Shown: piece by piece, positions 35,116 through 43,251 of the stretch
How the letters are laid out: the number at the start of each line of letters is the position of its first letter
Position numbering within the stretch: the first letter of the stretch is position 1
Assembly (NCBI RefSeq): GCF_001426405.1
Contig: NZ_LMEP01000023.1
Coordinates: 62,001 to 126,000, forward strand
Length of the DNA: 64,000 nucleotides
Reading direction: 5' to 3'
From: Streptomyces sp. Root1304
GTDB taxonomy: Bacteria > Actinomycetota > Actinomycetes > Streptomycetales > Streptomycetaceae
Translations under genes and position numbers: made by a program
Notes under the pieces: model-generated
The model's input: the letters and a program-made list of their open reading frames with translations, nothing else
The model's database searches: none
Told to the model about the DNA's origin: nothing

Positions 35116-36510
35116 TCATCGCTCCGGTGACGCCTCGGGGCGCGCGTACGTCCGCCCCTTCCACGCCGCACCGACACCCCGGTAGTGCCGCACCGCCGAG
35201 TCCACCGTCATCAGGAGGTAGAGGAACGCGGTGAACGGCAGCAGCGGCGCGAGCCACCACGGCTGCCGGTAGTAGCGGAGCATCGGCAGGTACGTCCCCG
35301 CCATCACCGCCCAGGCCGCGCCGCCGGCCCACGCCGCCGGCCCGTCGCCACCCGCCAGGCCCGCCACCAGGGCCACCGGCGGCACCAGATAGACCAGCAC
35401 CAGGCCCGCCACCGTCCCCAGGAGCAGCAGCGGGTTGTGTCGCAGCTGCGCGTACGCGCTGCGGGCCACCATCCGCCACAGCTCGCCGAGGCCCGGGTAG
35501 GGGCGCACGCTGTCGACCCGGTCCGCGAGGCCCAGCCAGATCCGGCCGCCCGAGCGGCGCACCGCCCGCGCCAGCGACACGTCGTCGATCACCGCCTGCC
35601 GGATCACCTCCGGAAGGCCCGCCGCCACCGCCGTCTCCGTCCGCAGCAGGACACAGCCGCCCGCGGCCGCCGTCGCCAGCGGACGCTTCCGGTTGATCCA
35701 GCGGAACGGGTAGAGCTGGGCGAAGAAGTAGACGAACGCGGGGACCACCAGCCGCTCCCACGGGCTCTCGACCCGGAGCCTGGCCATCTGCGACACCAGG
35801 TCCAGCTCGTTCCCCACCGCCGCCGCCACGAGCAGCCGCAGACTGTCCGGCTCGTGCGCGATGTCCGCGTCCGTGAGCAGCAGGAACTCCGGCCCACGCG
35901 CGCGTGCCCGTGCCATGCCGTGCCGGAGCGCCCACAGCTTCCCCGTCCAGCCCGGCTCCGGCTCGCCCGGCGACACCACCGTCAGCGGCAGCCCACCGCA
36001 CCGGCGGGCCAGCTCGACCGCGAGCGCCCCCGTCCCGTCCGTACTCCCGTCGTCCACGAGCACCACCTCCGCGACGCCCGGATAGTCCTGCGCGAGCAGC
36101 GACGGCAGGCTCAACGGCAGCACCCCGGCCTCGTCCCTGGCCGGCACGACGACGGCGACGCGCGGCCACCGGCCCGCGTCCCCGTGCGCGACGGATCCGT
36201 TCACCGCTCCGTGCGCGACGGATCCGTTCACCGCCCCGTGCGTGACGGATCCGTTCACCGCCCCGCGCTCGGCCGATCCGTTCCCGTCCCCGCGCTCGGC
36301 CGATCCGTGCGCCGGCCTCCGCGAGGCCGTTCCGTTCGCGGGTCCCGGCCAGGCTGATCCCTTCGTGGGTCCCGGCGAGGCCGATCCCCGTGCCGGCCCC
36401 CATGAGGTCGACGGCAGCCGTTGGTCCGTACGCCAGAAGAAGCCCTGGCCGAGGAGCAGCCAGGCCCAGACGGCCAGGGAACCGAGCGCGAACCAGGCGA
36501 GGGTGCTCAT
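35116..36510 (-). CDS. Glycosyltransferase family 2, HpnB-like, with repeat insertion
   Basis: Membrane-bound GT-A glycosyltransferase of 464 residues. After an N-terminal transmembrane helix (AWFALGSLAVWAWLLLG) there is an insertion of about 70 residues of Gly/Ser/Ala repeats, encoded by 27-bp DNA repeats. Then come VVVPARDEAGVLPLSLPSLL, VVLVDDGSTDGTGALA, the DxD region LLLTDADIAHEPDSL and the QxxRW-like DDVSLARAVRRSGGR, and four C-terminal helices. The order matches the hopene-associated HpnB family. No hopanoid genes are nearby, so the acceptor lipid is uncertain. ATG 36510 is chosen; CAGACT is 7 bp upstream. Confidence 0.85.
   Translation of the reverse strand: MSTLAWFALGSLAVWAWLLLGQGFFWRTDQRLPSTSWGPARGSASPGPTKGSAWPGPANGTASRRPAHGSAERGDGNGSAERGAVNGSVTHGAVNGSVAHGAVNGSVAHGDAGRWPRVAVVVPARDEAGVLPLSLPSLLAQDYPGVAEVVLVDDGSTDGTGALAVELARRCGGLPLTVVSPGEPEPGWTGKLWALRHGMARARARGPEFLLLTDADIAHEPDSLRLLVAAAVGNELDLVSQMARLRVESPWERLVVPAFVYFFAQLYPFRWINRKRPLATAAAGGCVLLRTETAVAAGLPEVIRQAVIDDVSLARAVRRSGGRIWLGLADRVDSVRPYPGLGELWRMVARSAYAQLRHNPLLLLGTVAGLVLVYLVPPVALVAGLAGGDGPAAWAGGAAWAVMAGTYLPMLRYYRQPWWLAPLLPFTAFLYLLMTVDSAVRHYRGVGAAWKGRTYARPEASPER
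36184..36312. repeat. 27-bp in-frame tandem repeats inside the glycosyltransferase gene
   Basis: Three nearly identical 27-bp units beginning GTGCGCGACGGATCCGTTCA (36184-36210, 36211-36237, 36238-36264) are followed by two diverged units, and traces of the unit continue to about 36410. 27 bp equals nine codons, so the array only lengthens the Gly/Ser-rich insertion of the protein. Confidence 0.85.
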
Positions 36511-36568
36511 TCGCGGCAGTCTGCCCCAGATCGCGGGGGATATGAGGCTCATCAGCTAGGGTGACCGG

Positions 36569-37363
36569 GTGAAGATCGCGCTCATGGACTCCGGAATCGG
36601 CCTCCTCCCGGCAGCGGCCGCGGTGCGGCGCCTCCGGCCCGACGCCGATCTGCTCCTCTCCAACGACCCCGACGGCATGCCGTGGGGCCCCCGCACGCCC
36701 GAGGACCTCACGGGGCGCGCCCTCGCCGTCGCGCTCGCCGCCGCCGAGCACCACCCGCTGGCGCTGATCGTGGCCTGCAACACCGCCACCGTGCACGCGC
36801 TGCCCGCCCTGCGCGCCGCCCTCGAACCGCACATCCCCGTCATCGGCACCGTGCCCGCGATCAAGCCCGCCGCCGCGGCCGGCGGCAAGGTCGCCATCTG
36901 GGCCACCCCCGCCACCACCGGCAGCGCCTATCAGCGCGGGCTCATCCGCGACTTCGCCGACGGCGCCGAGGTCACCGAGGTGCCCTGCCCGGGCCTCGCC
37001 GACGCCGTCGAGCACGCCGACCCGGACGCCGTCGACCGGGCCGTCGCCGCGGCCGCCGCGCGCACCCCCCGCGACGTGCGGGCCGTCGTCCTCGGCTGCA
37101 CCCACTACGAACTCGTCGAGGACCGCATCGTCGCCGCCCTCGACGCCCGCCGCCGGGCCGGGCTGCCCCCGATCGTCTTCCACGGCTCCGCCGACGCCGT
37201 CGCCGCCCAGGCGCTGCGCCGCGTCGGCGCCGAACCCGCCCCCGACGCGGACCCCACCGGGACCCTGTCCGTCCTGCTCAGCGGGCGTCCGGGGCCGCTC
37301 CCCGCCACCGCCCTCGGCTACGCCGAAGGCCGCACCCTGGGGACGGCCGCGGCCGCGCACTGA
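36569..37363 (+). CDS. Aspartate/glutamate racemase family protein (MurI-like)
   Basis: Protein of 264 residues with the two catalytic cysteines of PLP-independent racemases: VACNTATVHAL (about residue 71) and LGCTHYELVEDRI (about residue 177). The N-terminal strand IALMDSGIGLLPAAAA matches the D-S-G-x-G motif of glutamate racemase. It may make D-glutamate for the cell wall or be a second racemase; essential murI is often elsewhere in Streptomyces. GTG 36569 is preceded by TAGGGT with a 6-bp gap, a leaderless arrangement. Divergent from the glycosyltransferase. Confidence 0.85.
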   Translation: MKIALMDSGIGLLPAAAAVRRLRPDADLLLSNDPDGMPWGPRTPEDLTGRALAVALAAAEHHPLALIVACNTATVHALPALRAALEPHIPVIGTVPAIKPAAAAGGKVAIWATPATTGSAYQRGLIRDFADGAEVTEVPCPGLADAVEHADPDAVDRAVAAAAARTPRDVRAVVLGCTHYELVEDRIVAALDARRRAGLPPIVFHGSADAVAAQALRRVGAEPAPDADPTGTLSVLLSGRPGPLPATALGYAEGRTLGTAAAAH

Positions 37364-37493
37364 GCGGCCGTCACCCGAGCGACGCGGGGCCGCCCGCCCT
37401 CCCCGTACGCCCCTCCACCCCTGCTCACCGAGCGTGATCGCACCGCTTCGCTTCGGCGCGCTGTACCGGGCGATCCTGGGTACTCTTCCCGGT

Positions 37494-38060
37494 ATGAGGC
37501 AGCATGTCCGGAAACCGCGTACCGACGAGCGGACCCCCGCCGTCTGGACCGGTCGTGCCACCAACCGCTTCCAGTGGGTCGCGGCCGCCGCCGGTGCCGC
37601 CTGCATGGCCCTCGGCATCACCCTCGCCGTCGAATCGGCCTGGACCTCCGGCATCGCACCCCTCCTGATGGCTGTGATCGGCTGCGTCGCCGCCGGACTC
37701 CTCGTCCTCTTCGGCACACTCGCCTTCGTCCACGTCGCCGTGAAGGTCGACGACCGCGCGATGGAGGTCCGCTGCGGCCACATCGGTGTGCCGCGCCGCC
37801 GCATCCCCCTCTCCCATGTCGTCGGCGCCGACTTCGAGCCGAGCGTCACCCCGCGCCAATGGGGCGGCTGGGGCTACCGCTGGCGCCCCGAGAGGGGTAC
37901 GGCCGTCGTCGTCCGCAGGGGCGAGGGCCTGGTCCTGCGCCTCGGCGACGGCCGTACGTTCACGGTGACCGTCGACGACGCCGAGTCCGCGGTACGGGTC
38001 ATCCGGGACCGCCTCGCCCACCCGGTCCCGCCGGGCCCGCCCACACCCACCGGGGTGTGA
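37494..38060 (+). CDS. Membrane protein with PH-like domain
   Basis: A 188-residue protein with two adjacent transmembrane helices (about 25-75: WVAAAAGAACMALGITLAV and MAVIGCVAAGLLVLFGTLAFV) followed by a soluble beta-rich domain (VAVKVDDRAMEVRCGHIGVPRRRIPLSHV ... VVVRRGEGLVLRLGDGRTFTVTVDDAESAV). The domain looks like the bacterial PH-like fold found in many Streptomyces membrane proteins. ATG 37494 follows TACTCT by 7 bp. It precedes lnt by 126 bp. Function unknown. Confidence 0.75.
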   Translation: MRQHVRKPRTDERTPAVWTGRATNRFQWVAAAAGAACMALGITLAVESAWTSGIAPLLMAVIGCVAAGLLVLFGTLAFVHVAVKVDDRAMEVRCGHIGVPRRRIPLSHVVGADFEPSVTPRQWGGWGYRWRPERGTAVVVRRGEGLVLRLGDGRTFTVTVDDAESAVRVIRDRLAHPVPPGPPTPTGV

Positions 38061-38185
38061 GCGCCGGGACCGTGGGGGACGCGCCCCGGGGCGCGGAGGG
38101 CCGAGGTCCGGGCAGGTCACCCCGCACCCGTACCCCGGCCGCACCGGCCTCCGTGTCCACAGGGGCGACCCGTAGACTCCGCAAG

Positions 38186-39784
38186 GTGAGCGCCACCATC
38201 ACCCCCGTCGACGCGTCCGGAGCCGACACCGCCCCCACGCCGGGTTCCCGGCTGCTGCGGTTCGTACGACCCGGGACGGCCCTGCTGTCCGGGTTCCTGC
38301 TCTACCTGAGCTTCCCGCCGCGCCCCCTGTGGTGGCTCGCGCTGCCCGCCTTCGCGCTGCTCGGCTGGACCCTGCGGGGCCGTCGGCTCCGCGCCGGGTT
38401 CGGCCTCGGCTACCTCGCCGGGCTCGGCTTCCTGCTCCCCCTCCTCGTCTGGACCGGTGAGGAGGTCGGAGCCGGCCCCTGGCTCGCGCTCGCCGCCGTC
38501 GAGGCGCTGTTCGTGGCCGCGGCGGGTCTCGGCATCGCCGCCGTGTCCCGTCTCCCGTGGTGGCCGGTCTTCGCCGCCGGGGTGTGGATCCTCGCGGAGG
38601 CGGCACGCGCGCGCGTGCCCTTCGGCGGCTTCCCCTGGGGCAAGATCGCCTTCGGCCAGGCCGACGGCGTCTTCCTGCCGCTCGCGGCCGTCGGCGGTAC
38701 TCCCGTGCTCGGCTTCGCCGTCGCCCTCTGCGGCTTCGGCCTGTACGAGGCCTACCGCCGGATCCGGACCTACCGCGCCACCGGCACCGTCCCGCGCGGC
38801 CCGCTCGCCGTCGCCGCGCTCTCCGTGCTCCTCCCGGTCACCGGCGCCCTCGCGGCGCTCCCGCTCGTCGACGACTCGGCCGAGGACGGCACCGCGACCG
38901 TCGCCGCGGTCCAGGGCAACGTGCCCCGCCTGGGCCTGGACTTCAACTCCCAGCGCCGGGCCGTCCTGGACAACCACGTCGCCCGCACCCGTGAACTCGC
39001 CGCCGACGTCAAGGCGGGCCGCGCCCCGCAGCCCGACTTCGTGCTGTGGCCCGAGAACTCCTCGGACATCGACCCCTACGCGAACGCCGACGCGGCCGAC
39101 GTCATCGACGGCGCCGTCCGCGCCATCGGCGTACCGACCGTGATCGGCGCGGTCGTGACGCCGGAGACCGGCAAGCTCCGCAACACCCTCATCGAGTGGG
39201 ACCCGCGGCGCGGCCCGGTCGCCACCTACGACAAGCGGCACGTCCAGCCCTTCGGCGAGTACATCCCGATGCGCTCCTTCGTCCGTCTCTTCAACAGCAA
39301 CGTCGACCGGGTCAGCCGCGACTTCGGCGCCGGTACGAAGGTCGGGGTCTTCGACCTGGCCGGTACGAAGGTCGGCCTGGCGACCTGCTACGAGGCGGCC
39401 TTCGACTGGGCCGTGCGCGACACCGTCACCCACGGCGCCCAGCTCATCTCCGTGCCCAGCAACAACGCCACCTTCGGCCGCAGCGAGATGACCTACCAGC
39501 AGCTCGCCATGTCCCGGGTGCGGGCGGTCGAGCACAGCCGCTCGGTCGTCGTGCCGGTCACCAGCGGGGTCAGCGCGGTCATCCGCCCCGACGGCGAGAT
39601 CGTCGCGCAGACCAGGATGTTCACCCCGGACGTCCTCGTCGAGAAGGTGCCGCTGCGCTCCTCGCTGACCCCGGCGACCCGCATGGGCACCCTGCCGGAG
39701 GCCCTGCTCGTGGCGCTCGCGGCGGTCGGACTCGGCTGGTCGGCCCTCCGCTCGGTCCGAGCCCGCAGGTCCGGGGCGAACTGA
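38186..39784 (+). CDS. lnt: Apolipoprotein N-acyltransferase
   Basis: Adds the third acyl chain to the N-terminal cysteine of lipoproteins at the outer face of the membrane. The 532-residue protein has six to seven N-terminal helices (GFLLYLSFPPRPLWWLALPAFALLGW onward) and a nitrilase/CN-hydrolase domain. The catalytic triad is visible: Glu in VLWPENSSDID, Lys in YDKRHVQPFGEYIP and Cys in VGLATCYEAAFDW. A last helix ends the protein. The frame is open far upstream, but GTG 38186 is 7 bp after TAGACT and begins a normal N-terminus. Actinomycetes can have more than one Lnt. Confidence 0.92.
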   Translation: MSATITPVDASGADTAPTPGSRLLRFVRPGTALLSGFLLYLSFPPRPLWWLALPAFALLGWTLRGRRLRAGFGLGYLAGLGFLLPLLVWTGEEVGAGPWLALAAVEALFVAAAGLGIAAVSRLPWWPVFAAGVWILAEAARARVPFGGFPWGKIAFGQADGVFLPLAAVGGTPVLGFAVALCGFGLYEAYRRIRTYRATGTVPRGPLAVAALSVLLPVTGALAALPLVDDSAEDGTATVAAVQGNVPRLGLDFNSQRRAVLDNHVARTRELAADVKAGRAPQPDFVLWPENSSDIDPYANADAADVIDGAVRAIGVPTVIGAVVTPETGKLRNTLIEWDPRRGPVATYDKRHVQPFGEYIPMRSFVRLFNSNVDRVSRDFGAGTKVGVFDLAGTKVGLATCYEAAFDWAVRDTVTHGAQLISVPSNNATFGRSEMTYQQLAMSRVRAVEHSRSVVVPVTSGVSAVIRPDGEIVAQTRMFTPDVLVEKVPLRSSLTPATRMGTLPEALLVALAAVGLGWSALRSVRARRSGAN

Positions 39785-39802
39785 TGATCTAGGGTCGGGT
39801 GC

Positions 39803-40285
39803 ATGCCTACCCCTGACTTCATCCGGACCCTGCGCGAGACGGCCGGCCGGCAGCTCCTCTTCCTGCCGGGCGTGAGCGCCGTCGTCTTCGACGACCGGGG
39901 CCGGGTACTGCTCGGCCGCCGGTCCGACAACGGCCGCTGGGCGGTCATCGGAGGCATCGTCGAGCCCGGCGAACAGCCCGCCGACTGCGCGGTCCGCGAG
40001 GTGTTCGAGGAGACCGCGGTGCGCTGCGAGGTCGAGCGGATCGTGCTCGTCGAGACCCTGCGCAAGCCCGTCGTCTACCCCAACGGCGACACGTGCCAGT
40101 TCATGGACGTCTCCTTCCGCTGCCGCGCGGTGGGCGGCGAGGCCCGGGTCAACGACGAGGAGTCCACCGAGGTCGGCTGGTTCGACGTGGACGACCTGCC
40201 GGAGATGAAGCGCTTCTCGTATCTGCGGATCGAGAAGGCACTGGCCGACGAACCCACATGGTTCCGCACCACAACAACGGACTGA
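39803..40285 (+). CDS. NUDIX hydrolase
   Basis: Nucleotide-diphosphate hydrolase of 160 residues. The Nudix box is present as GGIVEPGEQPADCAVREVFEETAV, with the conserved Glu pair; the last Gly of the consensus is replaced by Ala. The rest forms a single alpha/beta/alpha Nudix fold (VSAVVFDDRGRVLLGRRS, MKRFSYLRIEKAL). Substrate could be ADP-ribose or a modified nucleotide. ATG 39803 is 7 bp after TAGGGT (leaderless). It follows lnt by 18 bp but has its own promoter-like box. Confidence 0.88.
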   Translation: MPTPDFIRTLRETAGRQLLFLPGVSAVVFDDRGRVLLGRRSDNGRWAVIGGIVEPGEQPADCAVREVFEETAVRCEVERIVLVETLRKPVVYPNGDTCQFMDVSFRCRAVGGEARVNDEESTEVGWFDVDDLPEMKRFSYLRIEKALADEPTWFRTTTTD

Positions 40286-40340
40286 ACTATGGGTGGGACG
40301 CACATGGGTGGGCGAGTGGTGCCTTCATAGGGTGCGGAGC

Positions 40341-41162
40341 ATGAGCGCCCCCGACACCGCCCTCGGCTCCGTCTCCACCGAGCCCCTGCCCCGTGCCGTC
40401 GTCCTCGACCTCACCGGCCGCACCGCGCTCGTCACCGGCGCCGCCGGCGGCATCGGGCGCGCCTGCGCCCTGCGGCTCGCCTCCTGCGGGGCCACGGTCA
40501 GAGCCGTCGACCGGGCGGCCGGGGGACTGGAGACCCTGGCCGAGGAGGCCGCCGCGCTCCCGGGAAGCCTCGAACCCCGCCTGCTCGACCTCACCGACCT
40601 GGACGCCGCGGAGGCCGCCGCGGCGGGCACCGACATCCTCGTCAACAACGCCGGACTCCAGCTGGTCCGGCCCATCGAGGAGTTCCCGCCGGAGGTCTTC
40701 CACACCGTCCTCACCGTGATGCTGGAAGCGCCCTTCCGGCTCATCCGGGGCGCCCTGCCGCACATGTACGCACAGGGCTGGGGCCGGATCGTGAACCTCT
40801 CGTCCGTCCACGGGCTGCGCGCCTCCGCCTTCAAATCCGCGTACGTGGCGGCCAAGCACGGCCTGGAGGGGCTCTCCAAGACGGCCGCCCTCGAAGGGGC
40901 CCCGCACGGGGTCACCTCCAACTGCGTCAACCCCGGCTACGTACGCACCCCGCTGGTCGAACGGCAGGTCGCCGACCAGGCGGCGGCGCACGGCATCGCC
41001 CCGGAACGCGTCCTCTCCGAGGTCATGCTCAAGGACTCGGCGCTCAAGCGGCTCATCGAGCCGGAGGAGGTCGCCGAGGCGGTCCTCTACCTCTGCACCT
41101 CCCAGGCCTCGTTCATCACCGGCACCTCCCTCGCCCTCGACGGGGGCTGGACCGCCCACTGA
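40341..41162 (+). CDS. bdhA: 3-hydroxybutyrate dehydrogenase (SDR)
   Basis: NAD-dependent short-chain dehydrogenase of 273 residues converting 3-hydroxybutyrate to acetoacetate. Cofactor motif TGAAGGIGRACALRL, structural motif NNAGLQ, catalytic Ser in NLSSVHGL, and YVAAKHGLEGLSK with the catalytic Tyr and Lys. The C-terminal part (NPGYVRTPLVERQVADQAAAHGI and SALKRLIEPEEVAEAVLYLC) is specific to the 3-hydroxybutyrate dehydrogenase branch. ATG 40341 is 7 bp after TAGGGT. A PucR-type regulator and an MHS transporter follow, which fits uptake and oxidation of this storage compound. Confidence 0.88.
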   Translation: MSAPDTALGSVSTEPLPRAVVLDLTGRTALVTGAAGGIGRACALRLASCGATVRAVDRAAGGLETLAEEAAALPGSLEPRLLDLTDLDAAEAAAAGTDILVNNAGLQLVRPIEEFPPEVFHTVLTVMLEAPFRLIRGALPHMYAQGWGRIVNLSSVHGLRASAFKSAYVAAKHGLEGLSKTAALEGAPHGVTSNCVNPGYVRTPLVERQVADQAAAHGIAPERVLSEVMLKDSALKRLIEPEEVAEAVLYLCTSQASFITGTSLALDGGWTAH

Positions 41163-41279
41163 GGGGAGCGCCCGGCCCCGGGCGCCCTCCGGGAGTCCCG
41201 GCACCCCGGAGTCCCGGCCTCCGGGAAGGTTGTCCACAGGGGTGGTGCGACCACACGTTCGGCAGGTATCCCTGTGTCC

Positions 41280-43181
41280 ATGTCCCACGAACACGTCTCC
41301 TACCTGGAACTCCTCGTACGGGGAGCGGCGACGGAGGCCTACGACCGGCCCGTGCTGCTCGCCCGTGCGAGCGGCGCGGGCCCCGAGGCGCTGGCCGGGC
41401 TCGAAGAGGCCAAACAGCTCGCCCTGCGGGTCCGGGCCGAGCTGGAGGGGCGGCGACGGCGCGAGGCGGAGCTGTCCGCGCTCTTCGCCACCGCCCACGA
41501 CCTCGCGGGACTCCGTGACCTCGACGCGGTGCTGCGTGCCATCGTCCAGCGCGCCCGCGCGCTCCTCGGCACCGAGGTCGCCTATCTGAGCCTCAACGAC
41601 CCGGCCGCCGGGGACACCTACATGCGGGTCACCGAGGGCTCGGTCTCCGCCCGTTTCCAGCAGCTCCGGCTCGGCATGGGCGAGGGCCTCGGCGGCCTCG
41701 TCGCCCAGACCGCCCGCCCGTACGTCACCGACGACTACTTCGACGACGCGCGCTTCCAGCACACCCGGACCATCGACACGGCCGTACGGGACGAGGGCCT
41801 CGTCGCCATCCTCGGCGTCCCCCTCAGCCTCGGCAGCCAGGTGATCGGCGTCCTGTTCGCCGCGGACCGCAGGGCCAGGGTCTTCGAACGCGAGCAGGTC
41901 GCGCTGCTCGGCTCCTTCGCCGCGCACGCCGCCGTCGCCATCGACACGGCGAACCTGCTCGCCGAGACCCGCTCCGCCCTCGCGGAGCTGGAACGCGCCA
42001 ACGACATCATCCGCGAGCACAGCGGGGTCATCGAGCGGGCCTCCGAGGTCCACGACCGGCTCTCCGAACTGGTCCTGCACGGCGGCGGCGTCCACGACGT
42101 GGCCGAGGCCGTCTCCGAAGTCCTCGGCGGCACCGTCGAGTTCACCGAGCAGGGCGCGGGAGCGGTACGGCAGGCCGGCGGCCACGCGGTCCGCGAGGGC
42201 GACGACTGGGTGGCCACCGTCTCCGCGGGCGGCGAGACCCTGGGCGCCCTCGTCCTCCACGGGCAGCCCGACCTCGACCCCGTCGACCAGCGCACCCTGG
42301 AGCGGGCCGCCCTGGTCACCTCGCTGCTGCTGCTCGCCCGCCGTTCCGCGGGCGAGGCCGAACAGCGGGTACGGGGCGAACTGCTCGACGACCTCCTCGA
42401 CGCGCCCGACCGCGACCGCCGCCTGCTGCGCGAGCGCGCGGCCCGCCTCAGGGCCGACAGCGCGGCCCCGCACGTCGTGCTCGCCGCCCGGATCGACCGG
42501 GCGGGCGGCGCGGCCGACACCGACGCGGCCGACACCGGCGGACGCGAGAGCGCGGACCGCCAGCGCCTGTGGTCGGCGGCCACCCACCTCGCCGCCACCC
42601 GCCACGGACTCGCCTCGGCGCGCGACGGCGGAACGGTCCTGCTGCTCCCGCTCGGCCCGGGGGAGAAGGCCGCCGACCTGGCCCGCCAGACCGCGCGGAG
42701 CCTCGGTGGCACCCTGCGTGAACCGGTCACCGTCGGCGCCTCGGCCCCGCTGCGGTCCCCGCTCGACCGCCCGGACGAGGTGGCGGGGGCGTACGAGGAG
42801 GCCCGCCGCTGTCTCGACGCGCTCCGGCTCCTGCACCGCTCCGGCCAGGGGGCGGCCGCCGAGGACCTGGGCTTCCTCGGACTCCTGCTCGCCGACAGCC
42901 GGGACATCGACGGCTTCGTCGACCGCACCGTGGGCCAGGTCGTCGCCTACGACCGGCGCCGGGGCACCGACCTGGTCCGCACCCTGGACGCGTACTTCGC
43001 CAGCGGCATGAGCCCCGCCCGTACCAAGGACGAACTCCACGTCCACGTCAACACGGTGGCCCAGCGGCTCGAACGGGTCGGCCGGCTCCTCGGCCCCGAC
43101 TGGCAGTCCCCGGCCCGCGCCCTGGAGATCCAGCTGGCCCTGCGGCTCCACGCGCTCTCGGACGCCGTCACCGGCGGATGA
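41280..43181 (+). CDS. GAF domain PucR/CdaR-family regulator
   Basis: Transcriptional activator candidate of 633 residues. A short helical N-terminus is followed by a GAF domain (about 70-225, with YLSLNDPAAGDTYMRVTEGSVS and VAILGVPLSLGSQVIGVLFAADR), a helical linker, a CdaR GGDEF-like region (to about 530) and a C-terminal PucR_2 helix-turn-helix (YFASGMSPARTKDELHVHVNTVAQRLERV). ATG 41280 follows TATCCC by 7 bp; GTG 41274 is an alternative. It stands directly after the 3-hydroxybutyrate dehydrogenase gene and probably controls it and the facing transporter. Confidence 0.85.
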   Translation: MSHEHVSYLELLVRGAATEAYDRPVLLARASGAGPEALAGLEEAKQLALRVRAELEGRRRREAELSALFATAHDLAGLRDLDAVLRAIVQRARALLGTEVAYLSLNDPAAGDTYMRVTEGSVSARFQQLRLGMGEGLGGLVAQTARPYVTDDYFDDARFQHTRTIDTAVRDEGLVAILGVPLSLGSQVIGVLFAADRRARVFEREQVALLGSFAAHAAVAIDTANLLAETRSALAELERANDIIREHSGVIERASEVHDRLSELVLHGGGVHDVAEAVSEVLGGTVEFTEQGAGAVRQAGGHAVREGDDWVATVSAGGETLGALVLHGQPDLDPVDQRTLERAALVTSLLLLARRSAGEAEQRVRGELLDDLLDAPDRDRRLLRERAARLRADSAAPHVVLAARIDRAGGAADTDAADTGGRESADRQRLWSAATHLAATRHGLASARDGGTVLLLPLGPGEKAADLARQTARSLGGTLREPVTVGASAPLRSPLDRPDEVAGAYEEARRCLDALRLLHRSGQGAAAEDLGFLGLLLADSRDIDGFVDRTVGQVVAYDRRRGTDLVRTLDAYFASGMSPARTKDELHVHVNTVAQRLERVGRLLGPDWQSPARALEIQLALRLHALSDAVTGG

Positions 43182-43189
43182 CCCCGAAC

Positions 43190-43229
43190 GGCCCCGTGCC
43201 CCGCTCGTCGGCGAGCGGGGCACGGGGCC
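43190..43229. terminator. Strong bidirectional terminator hairpin
   Basis: A perfect 18-bp stem with a TCGG loop: 43190-43207 pairs with 43212-43229. It begins 8 bp after the PucR-type regulator stop and ends 22 bp before the end of the convergent transporter gene, so it can terminate both transcripts. Confidence 0.9.
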
Positions 43230-43251
43230 GAGCACGTCACGGGTGCCGGGA

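Noticed and set aside
37574..38185. N-terminal extension of Lnt by about 200 residues
   Set aside because: It overlaps the membrane protein gene in another frame, is Arg/Gly/Pro-rich, and a leaderless -10 precedes GTG 38186.
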